A DNA stretch of 64,000 nt, from the NCBI RefSeq assembly GCF_052113225.1, contig NZ_JBFRCT010000007.1, positions 333,315-397,314 of the forward strand, written 5' to 3'. The stretch is from Pristimantibacillus sp052113225. GTDB lineage: Bacteria > Bacillota > Bacilli > Paenibacillales > Paenibacillaceae. How positions within the stretch are numbered: the stretch's first letter is position 1; each line of letters begins with the position of its first letter. The notes under the pieces were generated by a model. The model was not told the DNA's origin. It worked only from the letters and a program-made list of their open reading frames with translations, and searched no databases. Positions 9,196 to 17,414 of the stretch are shown here, in pieces. Position numbers and translations under genes: made by a program.

Positions 9196-10427
9196 GATTA
9201 CTTGTTATGAAACGAATAGCTTGTGCTGCTCTGTTACTTCTTGCTGCATGGACTACAACCGGCTGCTGGAATCGGATCGAGCTCAACGAAGTGGCTATAA
9301 CATCGGCAACGGGAATCGACTGGGACGGCGAGAACTGGATTGTATCGTATCAGGTTGTTATACCTGCCGCAATCTCTTCGGTAACCGGCGGCTCAGGGGG
9401 CGGAGGGCCAAAGTCGCCCATTATTGTGTACTCCACGAAGGGCAAGACGATACGTGATGCGATTATGCACAGCTTTTCCGAAAGCCCCCGCAAGCTGTTT
9501 TTCGCACATAACCGGGTCGTTGTTATTGGTGAAAAAGCGCTGAAACGAGGGATTAATGAGCTTATTGACGTCTACTTCCGCAATTCGGGTTCCAGGGAAA
9601 CCGTGAGTGTGCTCGCTACTCCTGGTACGGCAAGAAGAATTTTGGAGCAGTTTATGCAGCTGCAGGCTATCTCGGGTGCGGGAATGAAAGAAATCATTTT
9701 ATCCGAAATGAAAAATACATCCATTCTGCCGAATATTCCGGTATACCAGTTGGCGATGGAGCTAACGGGTGATGCTAAAAGTGCGGTCGTACCTGAAATC
9801 TTTGTGTCAGGATCAGGGGATACCTCTTCCCTGGATTCGTTCAGCAGCACCTCTATTCCATCCAAGCTGAAGCTCGGGCGTCTGGCTGTGCTGAAGGATG
9901 ACAAAATGATCGGCTGGATGAGCCGGAAGGAATCGCTTGGCGCCGCCTATTTGCGTGATAGCGTACAGCAATCCTTTATAGTAGTTCCTTGTGAAGATAA
10001 AGAAGGAAAGAAAGGATATGATACGGTTCAAATATTAAAGTCTAAAACCAAAATTATTCCTAAACTGCGTGGGAGCCAGCTTACCTTTACTGCAGATGTT
10101 GATGTCTCTGGGACATTAATGGAATCAAATTGCGCGCAGGATCTATATAAACCCGGAGTTATTCAGGGACTTGAGCAAGGTGGACAAATGCAGATCAGCT
10201 CCTTGCTGCAGGATGCATGGAAGAAAGGTCAGCAGATGAACACGGATATATTCGGGGCGGCAGAGAAAACGCATCGTAAATACCCGAAGCAGTGGAAGGA
10301 GTGGGGCAAGAATTGGGATCAAGTCTTCAACGAGGCACCGCTTGAAACGAAGATAAAGTTCCGAATGGCCCGGATGGGACTCAGCAATAAATCATTCCAA
10401 TATCTGATGGATAAAAGGGAGAAGTGA
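9192..10427 (+). CDS. Ger(x)C family spore germination lipoprotein (C subunit)
   Basis: A 411-residue protein whose hydrophobic N terminus ends in a TTGCWNRIEL lipobox, so the precursor is lipidated on that cysteine and anchored outside the inner spore membrane. The Cys-Trp-(Asn/Asp)-Arg start and the full length are diagnostic for GerAC/GerKC. The start overlaps the preceding stop (ATGA). C subunits are needed for assembly and function of the A/B complex. Confidence 0.92.
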   Translation: MRLLVMKRIACAALLLLAAWTTTGCWNRIELNEVAITSATGIDWDGENWIVSYQVVIPAAISSVTGGSGGGGPKSPIIVYSTKGKTIRDAIMHSFSESPRKLFFAHNRVVVIGEKALKRGINELIDVYFRNSGSRETVSVLATPGTARRILEQFMQLQAISGAGMKEIILSEMKNTSILPNIPVYQLAMELTGDAKSAVVPEIFVSGSGDTSSLDSFSSTSIPSKLKLGRLAVLKDDKMIGWMSRKESLGAAYLRDSVQQSFIVVPCEDKEGKKGYDTVQILKSKTKIIPKLRGSQLTFTADVDVSGTLMESNCAQDLYKPGVIQGLEQGGQMQISSLLQDAWKKGQQMNTDIFGAAEKTHRKYPKQWKEWGKNWDQVFNEAPLETKIKFRMARMGLSNKSFQYLMDKREK

Positions 10428-10431
10428 GCCC

Positions 10432-10689
10432 ATGGGATACATCGTTATTCTCATACTGGCGGTGTACGTCGTGCTGCTCATTGTAGGTGGGAAGCAGCTT
10501 ATACGTAAGAAATGGTACAAGGATTTGGTCGTATATATCGTACTGTTGACTTGGAGCACCACTATAGCGGTGGGGATGGCTATGGATTGGCCAGCTGTAT
10601 CAGCGGGCACTACGGTAGCCTTAATTAATAAGAGTATGGAGCCTTTGAGGAATATGATGCACGCCATGATCGGCTGGGGAATAGATTAG
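10432..10689 (+). CDS. Small membrane protein at the end of the ger operon
   Basis: An 85-residue protein with two predicted membrane segments (residues ~2-20 and ~30-50) and a short C-terminal tail. It starts 4 bp after the GerC stop, with GGAGAAG overlapping the end of gerC. I do not recognise a named family. Its tight coupling suggests an accessory (D-type) subunit of the receptor; small two-helix GerD/GerX-like proteins downstream of ger operons are known to modulate receptors. The last residues run directly into a decayed L,D-transpeptidase sequence, so its C terminus may have been altered by a rearrangement. Confidence 0.65.
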   Translation: MGYIVILILAVYVVLLIVGGKQLIRKKWYKDLVVYIVLLTWSTTIAVGMAMDWPAVSAGTTVALINKSMEPLRNMMHAMIGWGID

Positions 10690-10869
10690 CTTGGGCGGGG
10701 ACTCAGTGTTCCGAATACACAAGGGACGAAGTATGGGATACACGGGACGAATGCTCCATCGTCGGTTGGCACGAATGCCAGCGCAGGATGTATCCAAATG
10801 CTAAATGAGGATGTAGAGTGGTTATTCGATACGATACCGAATGGTACTAAGGTTACGATTCATAAATGA
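10690..10869 (+). pseudogene. L,D-transpeptidase (YkuD) C-terminal remnant
   Basis: After the stop of the small ger protein the same frame stays open for 59 codons without a start. It reads as the end of a YkuD domain: YGIHGTNAPSSVG, then SAGCIQMLNEDV and a TKVTIHK C terminus. The catalytic His and Cys are present, but the arginine that normally follows the Cys (C-[IV]-R) is Gln. Everything upstream (LysM and the N-terminal half of YkuD) is absent. The cleanest reading is a deletion that fused the tail of an L,D-transpeptidase gene to the end of the ger operon. Confidence 0.75.
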
Positions 10870-10890
10870 ATTTGAAGAGCAGGACGTGAA

Positions 10891-10918
10891 AAAGAGGGGT
10901 GAAAGCCCCCTCTTTTTC
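10891..10918 (+). terminator. Intrinsic terminator after the ger operon/YkuD remnant
   Basis: A 9-bp perfect stem (AAAGAGGGG with CCCCTCTTT) with a 7-base loop runs into TTCCTTTA. Confidence 0.8.
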
Positions 10919-10927
10919 CTTTACTTA

Positions 10928-11122
10928 TTAAAAATCATATTTTACATACTTACTAATGATTTCTTCATCCTCTAAATCTTCAAACCATTCCGAATGAATC
11001 CATAGCGGAATTTGCAGAATCGACTCCAACTTATCATTTCTTTCAGAGCCGATTAGCCTATCAATTGTAATAGAATTTATAAGAGATTGAATCTGGAAAA
11101 TAAAGCTTATTTCTACACCGCT
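10928..11122 (-). pseudogene. Unrecognised protein remnant, C-terminal ~64 residues
   Basis: On the minus strand an open frame without a start codon reads as plausible protein (IDRLIGSERNDKLESIL, then a WIHSEWFEDLEDEE region) and ends in TAA at 10928. Its open part begins just inside the 3' end of the MFS gene. The composition looks coding (amphipathic, acidic), unlike the noise of other frames, but I cannot name the family. It is probably the tail of a gene truncated by the same event that left the YkuD fragment. Confidence 0.35.
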
Positions 11123-12333
11123 TTACGCATTAGCTTTGAATCCTTCGGCAGCAGGAAGGCGCATAATCCAAGCAGCGGAAGGAAGGAGCAAAGCTCGATC
11201 GTGAAGGCAACATCCTTGACGTCGGTAAGCCATCCCAGCAGGACGGAGCCGAGGCCTCCCATGCCAAACGCCAGCCCGAAGAATAAGCCGGATACCGTTC
11301 CGATATGACGTGGCAGCAGCTCCTGCGCATAGACGATAATAACGGAGAAACCAGACATGAGGATCAGGCCGATCGCGCAGCACAGTACCATGGCGATACC
11401 GGGGCTAACATATGGAAGCAGCAGTGAGAATGGTGCTGTTCCGGCGATCGAGATCCAAATCATCGTTTTACGGCCAAACTTGTCGGCAAGTGGTCCGCCA
11501 AGAAGGGTGCCAACCATGCCGGCGAATTGAAGCGCGAATAAGCAAATTTGTGCTCGGGAGAACGACAGGTTGTAATGATCAATGAAGTAGAACGAGTAAT
11601 AACCAGTCATCCCCGCAATATAGACGAATTTGGAGAAGAGCAGAATGATGAGCAGCAGCATGGTGCCCGCAATAAAAATAGTTGAATGCGGCGACTCTGC
11701 ATCCAGCATTTTATTTGCTGCTTTCTTAGCGGATGCTGCAAACGTTAGCTGGCTGGCGTACCAGCGGCTGATGATGATCTGGACAGCGATGCCAACGACA
11801 GCGAAAATCGTAAACCATAAGAAGCCTTGCTGTCCATGCGGCATTAACAAGAAGGCAACGAGCAGCGGTGCCAGTGCTTGGCCAGTATTGCCGCCTACTT
11901 GGAAGACCGATTGTGCCATACCCTTGCCGCTTGAAGCAGCCATTCGGGCTACCCGGGAAGATTCCGGATGCAGGACGGACGAGCCTACGCCGATTAGAGT
12001 CGCAGATATAAGGAGTATCCAGAAGGTGTCTGCATAAGCGAAGCCAATTACACCTGCCAGGGAGAAGAGCATCCCAAGAGGAAGCAGAACCGGCATTGGC
12101 CGCCGGTCGGATATGTATCCGATGAAGGGCTGGAGCAAGGACGCCGTAATGTTGAGCATAAAGGCAACCCAGCCGATTTTGGTAAAGCTCAGATGCATAG
12201 TGGATTGAAACAGTGGAAAAGCAGAAGGCACGGCCGTCTGCATCGCATCATTCAGCAGATGGGCGAAGCTGACGCCAAACAGCATCCAGATCGCTGGGTT
12301 GCGCTGTGCCTGTATGGCAGCGGTTTGATTCAT
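11113..12333 (-). CDS. MFS transporter, fosmidomycin-resistance (Fsr)-like
   Basis: A 406-residue, twelve-segment major facilitator. Recognisable features are the loop GYISDRRP between segments 2 and 3, the GVGSSVLHPESSRVAR stretch, and GGPLADKFGRKT after the central loop. This matches the fosmidomycin-resistance/YfnC-like efflux branch, whose members export drugs or small metabolites by proton antiport. ATG 12333 is chosen because AAAGGAG lies ~8 bases upstream. It is divergent from an AraC-type regulator only 117 bp away, which presumably controls it. The exported compound is unknown. Confidence 0.85.
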   Translation of the reverse strand: MNQTAAIQAQRNPAIWMLFGVSFAHLLNDAMQTAVPSAFPLFQSTMHLSFTKIGWVAFMLNITASLLQPFIGYISDRRPMPVLLPLGMLFSLAGVIGFAYADTFWILLISATLIGVGSSVLHPESSRVARMAASSGKGMAQSVFQVGGNTGQALAPLLVAFLLMPHGQQGFLWFTIFAVVGIAVQIIISRWYASQLTFAASAKKAANKMLDAESPHSTIFIAGTMLLLIILLFSKFVYIAGMTGYYSFYFIDHYNLSFSRAQICLFALQFAGMVGTLLGGPLADKFGRKTMIWISIAGTAPFSLLLPYVSPGIAMVLCCAIGLILMSGFSVIIVYAQELLPRHIGTVSGLFFGLAFGMGGLGSVLLGWLTDVKDVAFTIELCSFLPLLGLCAFLLPKDSKLMRKAV

Positions 12334-12450
12334 TGCGTTGTTCTCCTTTTTTGATTTTTTTCCAGTATAGCGGGAGAAGGGGAACAAGGTCGTTGCGAAA
12401 AGTGCTGCAAACCGAGCAACTTTTGCTATAATGATGGCAGGTGAAGAGAC

Positions 12451-13251
12451 ATGGAGATGAAGGTAGAAACGGATTGGATCGAGTTATGGCAAGGAAGCCA
12501 TAACTTCAAGAATGTTCCCCATAAGCATGAGGACTGGATGCAGGTTACGCTGCCAATCAAAGGCATCTGTCATTTTACGCAGGAAGAGCACAGCTATGGC
12601 TTGAGAGAAGGGAATGGTTTGCTGCAGCCGCCAGGAACGGAGCATCATTTTTATCTGGGAGAGCAGTCTTCTGTTATTATCTTGAAGGTACGTGAACGCG
12701 GGAACGGTGGGATGGCATCTATCGATTCGCAATTTATTGCTGGGATGGGTCATGATATTAAGCAGACTTTTCATGCTGATGATATTGTCAGCCGTTTTCG
12801 GCAATGGATGCTGGCTCTCATACAAGGCCAGGCCTTGGCCGATCCGCTTGCTGTGCAGGAAGTGGAGCAGGATGTCGTCTCTTATCTGGGCGGCATGCTG
12901 AAGCTTGGTGAGAAGGAACGAATGCCAACAGGGATTTCGGATCCGCATATCCTTCGGGCTTTATCCTACATTCATGACTGTTACGAAGAGATGATTAACA
13001 TTGATGAGCTGGCTGGAATTGCGCTGCAAAGCCGCTATCATTTCATTCGTTCCTTCCGGGAAGCAACGGGTACAACGCCGTATCAATATTTGCTTAAGCT
13101 GCGGATCAAGGAAGCCATGAACAGGCTGCGCCGCTCAGAAGCTACAATTGGTCAGATAAGTGTGGAGCTTGGATTCTCTAGCACCAGTCAATTTCACCGC
13201 GCTTTTTTGAAAATGACCGGTTTAACGCCACAGGCCTATAGACTGCAATGA
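12451..13251 (+). CDS. AraC family regulator with cupin sensor domain
   Basis: A 266-residue protein with an N-terminal cupin-like half (residues ~15-95, HKHEDWMQV and PPGTEHHF metal/ligand-type motifs) and a C-terminal double helix-turn-helix (~165-266) ending in the family signature GFSSTSQFHRAFLKMTG. Such regulators activate a neighbouring gene on binding a small molecule. Sitting divergent to the MFS exporter, it is likely that exporter's activator. A second ATG six bases downstream is an alternative start. Confidence 0.88.
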   Translation: MEMKVETDWIELWQGSHNFKNVPHKHEDWMQVTLPIKGICHFTQEEHSYGLREGNGLLQPPGTEHHFYLGEQSSVIILKVRERGNGGMASIDSQFIAGMGHDIKQTFHADDIVSRFRQWMLALIQGQALADPLAVQEVEQDVVSYLGGMLKLGEKERMPTGISDPHILRALSYIHDCYEEMINIDELAGIALQSRYHFIRSFREATGTTPYQYLLKLRIKEAMNRLRRSEATIGQISVELGFSSTSQFHRAFLKMTGLTPQAYRLQ

Positions 13252-13262
13252 AGCAAGAGAGA

Positions 13263-13289
13263 GACCCTTCCGATTCGGAAGGGTCTTTG
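13263..13289 (+). terminator. Intrinsic terminator after AraC
   Basis: A perfect GACCCTTCCGA / TCGGAAGGGTC stem is followed by TTTGTG. The T-run is short. Confidence 0.7.
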
Positions 13290-13302
13290 TGTAAAATGCC
13301 GC

Positions 13303-13334
13303 TTGACCCTCACACTAATGTCAGGGTATATAAT
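13303..13334 (+). promoter_or_regulatory. MerR-type promoter/operator with over-long spacer
   Basis: TTGACC and a perfect TATAAT are separated by 20 bp. Between them lies a 22-bp dyad, ACCCTCACACT and AATGTCAGGGT, matching at 9 of 11 positions. A long spacer with the operator centred in it is the hallmark of promoters remodelled by MerR-family activators. It sits 35 bp before the merR start, so autoregulation and induction of the downstream thioredoxin are inferred. Confidence 0.75.
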
Positions 13335-13368
13335 CAACTCGAATCGACAATGCAGGAGGCGTTAAAGG

Positions 13369-13740
13369 ATGAAAATCGGAGAGCTGTCGGAGCGTACCGG
13401 AGTTAGTCTGCGGTCATTGCGTTATTATGAGGAGCAGGGCCTGCTAACACCAATCCGGCTGGATAACGGTTATCGGGAATATTCACCACTTGCGGAGGAG
13501 CAGGTGAAGACGATTCAGCTGTATCTTCATCTTGGCTTATCGACGGAGCAGATTGCAGGCTTCTTAAACTGCGTCTTGATGAATAAAGAGTCGTTCTGCC
13601 AAGAGGTACTCCCGATCTACCGTCAGAAGCTCGAGGAAATTGAGTCTCAAATCCATCTGCTGAACAATATTAAATCCAACCTCGAAGACCGCATTCAGTC
13701 GATTCTAGATGAACAGAAGGAAGCGGAGGAGAGAAAATGA
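13369..13740 (+). CDS. MerR family transcriptional regulator
   Basis: A 123-residue regulator: winged HTH at the N terminus (MKIGELSERTGVSLRSLRYYEEQG region), then a long dimerisation coiled coil (~80-115). Three Cys-free effector features and a short C terminus mean the inducer cannot be read; there is no clear Cys-x-Cys metal site, although C66 and C76 could act in redox sensing. It overlaps the thioredoxin gene by 4 bp (ATGA) and sits behind a MerR-type promoter. Confidence 0.9.
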   Translation: MKIGELSERTGVSLRSLRYYEEQGLLTPIRLDNGYREYSPLAEEQVKTIQLYLHLGLSTEQIAGFLNCVLMNKESFCQEVLPIYRQKLEEIESQIHLLNNIKSNLEDRIQSILDEQKEAEERK

Positions 13741-14054
13741 GTGTAACTAAGATTGATGATGTTGGCTTTCGGAATGCAATCCGGCAGCAAGGTGTAACAC
13801 TAGTCGAGTTTGGAGCCAAATGGTGCCCGCCGTGCAAAGTGCTGCTCCCCATTCTTGATGAGCTGCAGCAGGAAGAAGGAGAGAGGGTATCGATTCTGCA
13901 GATAGACTGCGACGAATCACCGGACATGGCCTCGCAGTTTGGCGTCATGTCGATGCCAACCGTTATTGTTTTTCACAACGGTGATCCAGTAGACAAGTTT
14001 ATTGGCCTCCGGCCAAAGGATGTATATCAACAAGCGATTGCCAAGTATGCATAA
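13737..14054 (+). CDS. Thioredoxin-family protein
   Basis: A 105-residue single-domain thioredoxin with active site KWCPPCK (C30 and C33) and the cis-proline loop SMPTVIVF. It has no signal peptide and is cytosolic. The CPPC centre differs from the CGPC of the housekeeping TrxA, which changes redox potential. Translational coupling to the MerR regulator suggests an inducible thiol-repair role. Confidence 0.88.
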   Translation: MSVTKIDDVGFRNAIRQQGVTLVEFGAKWCPPCKVLLPILDELQQEEGERVSILQIDCDESPDMASQFGVMSMPTVIVFHNGDPVDKFIGLRPKDVYQQAIAKYA

Positions 14055-14066
14055 CGGCAATGCTAA

Positions 14067-14099
14067 ACAGCCGCGGATGGATTCCGCGGCTGTTTTTTT
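14067..14099 (+). terminator. Intrinsic terminator after thioredoxin
   Basis: Perfect 12-bp ACAGCCGCGGAT/ATTCCGCGGCTGT-type stem followed by seven T. Confidence 0.9.
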
Positions 14100-14109
14100 A
14101 TAAATACTA

Positions 14110-14310
14110 GCTAGATTGGATTTTGTGCAGTAAAATGGCTTCCATTCTACTGTAGGGGGTAGCTAGGTTGGATTCCATACAATGAAATTTAGTACTGGAG
14201 GGTCCCCGGTGGCATTACTAGCCGATTTGACTGTATGAATTCCAACATGCCTTTAGCACAATGGATCTGTGGCAGATTAGGTTGGATGGTTTCCAATCTA
14301 GCACAGCCAG
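14110..14310. repeat. Cluster of short interspersed repeats (copy cluster 1)
   Basis: Noncoding region with several copies of a ~20-bp unit of approximate form TTGGATTyyATACAGTAAAA: at 14116-14136 and 14167-14188 in direct orientation and 14225-14246 inverted (ATTTGACTGTATGAATTCCAAC-like). The same unit recurs at 23217-23396. Direct and inverted copies are mixed, so this looks like remnants of a small mobile or palindromic repeat family rather than regulatory sites of one gene. Confidence 0.55.
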
Positions 14311-14337
14311 GTTTGCCCGATTCGAACGAATACCGTT

Positions 14338-14526
14338 CTACAGCCTAGCTGTAATCACAAAACGTGAAGCATTGGTTTTGATTCCTTTATTGGTTTGATT
14401 CTCTATTACAAATTGATAAAGGATGCGATAGTCGTGCTCGTTTTCTCCGAAGCTAGGAATAATAGGCGTGTGCGTCAACAGGAAAACCAAGTCTTCAAAA
14501 TCCCATTGCACACCTTTCGATCTCAT
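14338..14526 (-). pseudogene. Probable methyltransferase C-terminal remnant
   Basis: A 62-codon frame reading WDFEDLVFLL...TPIIPSF...ASRFVITARL. This resembles the last ~60 residues of class I SAM-dependent methyltransferases, which commonly end in an SRFLI-A-R/K strand. No SAM-binding motif or good start is present and no upstream continuation was found, so it is probably a decayed tail. The assignment is tentative. Confidence 0.35.
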
Positions 14527-14769
14527 TCATTAATGATCACCCACAAACTAATATAGCTACAAACAGTAACGTAATGCGAGATAAAGTTTAGATATAACTA
14601 AATGGACTGACTGTAATCTATAATGCAAAAATACATGTCATTTTCTCGATTCATGCGAAATGAGATCATCAACATGCGAAAGTACAGATGATCCCTCCTA
14701 ATCGTTCCCCGCAGGTTAATTCCGTAGGATTTACCTGCACTTTGGCATTTCAATGACAAATCAATAAAA

Positions 14770-14802
14770 GACAAACAAACAAGGCTGCCCTTAGGACAGC
14801 CC
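14770..14802 (-). terminator. Intrinsic terminator of the ABC sugar importer operon
   Basis: Read on the minus strand, GGCTGTCC and GGGCAGCC form a stem with a TAA loop followed by TTGTTTGTTTGT. Confidence 0.75.
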
Positions 14803-14820
14803 TGCCGTGTTATCAGAACC

Positions 14821-16389
14821 TTATTTCAATCCTTTTTGCGTCAGGAACGCATCCCACTGCTTCGCAACCTCTTGGTCTACCTTCTCCGCACCGGATGCTT
14901 TCAGCTTGGCAACGTATTCAGGGAGAACCTTGTTTGGATCAACAGCCCCAGTCTCAAGCGCCGTTTCATACTCATTCTTAACTGCGTTGATGTTGGCGAT
15001 CTCTGCTTTCACGCTTTCTTCATTGAAGCTGAATCCACTGCTTGCAAGTACAACAGCATTCTCGTTTAATTCAATCGTTTTCTGCCAAGTGTCTGCTGCT
15101 TGCCCTGGTTTCAGATACGCATTAAATTGGTTGCCGAATACCCAGTCTCCGTTAGGAGTGTAGCCGGACCCGTCAATTGGTTCGATGAAAGTCTCATCGA
15201 CTTTCTTGTAGTGCTTGCCTTCGATTCCGTTACAAATCAAGTTGTACAAATATTTATCGGTATTCAGAAGATTAATAAGCATCAGAGCACGTTCTGGGTT
15301 TTTGGAACTTTTATTAATAACATGCATAGCGCTTGCGATACCAGTGAAATAGCTGTCGGAGATCGGAACGTATACGACATCATTGCCGCCGTTGATCGCT
15401 TTTTCGCCAATCTCGCCGCCTGGTTTGGAGGTGAACTCGATGGATACAGCGACGTTGCCTTTTGCCTTCAGATCATTAATGTTCTGCAGGACAGGAGCAT
15501 CTTGATTGATGTAGCCTTTTTCATACCATTCATGAAGCTTTTGGAAATAAGGAAGACGATCATTAGCTGTGTTCAGGAATGTAGATAATGTATAGGTCGG
15601 ATCATCCTTCATATAGAACACAGGAGAGCCGTCTGTGCCTGCTGCTTTTGGATCGATGTACATGCCTCGGGAGTTTTGAGCCAGCCCGAGAGGAACAACG
15701 TCCGGTTCATTTTCTTTCAAAGTTTGAAGGAACGGTTCGATATCGCTATAGCTATGAATAGTGGAGACGTCCAGGCTGTATTTGTCGATGAAGCGTTTTT
15801 GGATAATTAAGCTCTTCTGCTTAGCAGCTACTTGATAGATGGGGAAGCCGTATACTTTGCCGTCTGCAGCAAGCATATCTGGCCAGAATTTATCTGGAAT
15901 ATTGGCACGAGCTTCCGGTGCATATTTAGCGATCATATCATCGGTCAGCTCAAGATAAGCACCACGGTCAATGTATGGCTGATAGTTGCCGAGCCAGCCC
16001 TTGGAGCTCCATGCAATATCAAAATTCTCGTTAGCAGCGAGCATGGCATTCAGCTTCGGCTCGTATTCATCAAATGTGAGCGGTTTCAACTCAACGGTCG
16101 CATTGATTTTTTCCTGCAAGTATTTATTGATCTCTTCATTGACCAGCTTCTGGTCTGGACCTGGGTCGGCTGCAACGGGATAGATGAACGTAAGTTTAAC
16201 GGGATCCAGAGCCGGTTCGGTCGATTCAGCAGGCGCATCGCTGGCAGCAGTAGTAGGTTCTGTAGTAGGTGCAGGTGTTGCATTATTATTCCCGTTGTTA
16301 TTGCTGGAACAGGCAGTGAGAATGACAAATAATAAGGTAAAAGACAGAAGTTTGGCGATCAATCGATTCTTTTTGTTGTTGTTCACCAT
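14821..16389 (-). CDS. ABC importer solute-binding lipoprotein (carbohydrate, LplA-like)
   Basis: A 522-residue extracellular binding protein. The N terminus is a lipoprotein signal with lipobox LTACSS (Cys ~27), then a low-complexity N/A/T/P linker, then a family 1 binding-protein fold. The size and the two cotranscribed permeases without an ATPase are typical of the LplABC/YtcQ-YteP-YtcP group of oligosaccharide importers, which share a housekeeping MsmX-type ATPase. It is the last gene of the operon and has its own terminator. Confidence 0.9.
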   Translation of the reverse strand: MVNNNKKNRLIAKLLSFTLLFVILTACSSNNNGNNNATPAPTTEPTTAASDAPAESTEPALDPVKLTFIYPVAADPGPDQKLVNEEINKYLQEKINATVELKPLTFDEYEPKLNAMLAANENFDIAWSSKGWLGNYQPYIDRGAYLELTDDMIAKYAPEARANIPDKFWPDMLAADGKVYGFPIYQVAAKQKSLIIQKRFIDKYSLDVSTIHSYSDIEPFLQTLKENEPDVVPLGLAQNSRGMYIDPKAAGTDGSPVFYMKDDPTYTLSTFLNTANDRLPYFQKLHEWYEKGYINQDAPVLQNINDLKAKGNVAVSIEFTSKPGGEIGEKAINGGNDVVYVPISDSYFTGIASAMHVINKSSKNPERALMLINLLNTDKYLYNLICNGIEGKHYKKVDETFIEPIDGSGYTPNGDWVFGNQFNAYLKPGQAADTWQKTIELNENAVVLASSGFSFNEESVKAEIANINAVKNEYETALETGAVDPNKVLPEYVAKLKASGAEKVDQEVAKQWDAFLTQKGLK

Positions 16390-16516
16390 GAACCCTCCAA
16401 TTATAGTTCCTAATTTAGTATTACTACACTTCTTGAAGCAAACCTGCTAAAGCCAAAGTAAAACAAGCAAAATGTCCAAACCACCTCCTAAAAAGAATGA
16501 GAGATCACGCCAACGG

Positions 16517-17395
16517 TTAGCCCTTTAGGGAGCCAACCGTTAACCCTTTCACGAAGTACTTCTGGAAGAAAGGGAAGACCACTAGCATTGGACCACTCGC
16601 GACAATCGCCATCGCCATCCGTACGGTCAAGGTTGGGAATTGCGCGAATTTGAGCTTATCTGCCACTTCAGCCATCGGCGAGTTCGCAAGAAACTCTGCC
16701 TGCGATAGGATCCGTACAAGCAGCAGCTGAAGCGGAACGTATTTATCATTGTCGATAAAGAGCAGCGCGTAGAACCATTCGTTCCAATAGCCGAAGGCGA
16801 TGAACAGCCCGAGAGTAGCAAGGGCAGGCGTAGAGAGCGGCAATATGATTTGGAAAAAGATTCGGTACTCCTTCGCCCCATCTACCTTCGCCGATTCGAT
16901 AATTTCCTTTGATATTTTATCGAGGAAGCCCTTCATAATCATGATGTTGAACGGGCTCATCACGGTAGGAATGATGAGGGCGGCGAGTGAGTTCTTCAGG
17001 TGAAGGTACTGAGTCATCAGGATATAGAACGGGATTAAGCCCCCGTTGAACAGCATTGTGAAAAACACATAAAACGTAAGCGGCCGCTGATAGCGGAAAT
17101 CACTCCGGGAAATCGGGTAAGCAATTAATGCAGTCATGAAGAGAGACAACAAGGTGCCGACAATGGTGATCGTAATCGTCACGCCATAGCCTCTCAGCAG
17201 GGATTCGGGCTTCTCGAATACAATGCGGTAAGCCTCCAGGCTCCATTCTTTAGGGATAAACTGATAGCCGAAATCGTGAAGGCTGTTTTCCGAGGTGAGC
17301 GAGATGGCAACCACAAGAACAAAGGGCATAGCAATCAAGAAACAGACGATAATGAAATACAGATTAATGATAGAATCAGCGAATTTAAGCTTCAT
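16517..17395 (-). CDS. Carbohydrate ABC transporter permease (YtcP/LplC-like)
   Basis: A 292-residue permease with about six membrane segments and the cytoplasmic EAA-type loop KVDGAKEYRIFFQIILPLS that contacts the ATPase. The C terminus KYFVKGLTVGSLKG is characteristic of the YtcP group. It starts 19 bp after the upstream permease, and the binding-protein gene follows. It works with its partner permease as the import channel. Confidence 0.92.
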   Translation of the reverse strand: MKLKFADSIINLYFIIVCFLIAMPFVLVVAISLTSENSLHDFGYQFIPKEWSLEAYRIVFEKPESLLRGYGVTITITIVGTLLSLFMTALIAYPISRSDFRYQRPLTFYVFFTMLFNGGLIPFYILMTQYLHLKNSLAALIIPTVMSPFNIMIMKGFLDKISKEIIESAKVDGAKEYRIFFQIILPLSTPALATLGLFIAFGYWNEWFYALLFIDNDKYVPLQLLLVRILSQAEFLANSPMAEVADKLKFAQFPTLTVRMAMAIVASGPMLVVFPFFQKYFVKGLTVGSLKG

Positions 17396-17414
17396 GGGCA
17401 GATGGCCTCCTCAC

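Noticed and set aside
15100..16332. Long plus-strand frames opposite the solute-binding protein gene
   Set aside because: They are antisense shadows of a clear lipoprotein gene and lack starts with ribosome sites.
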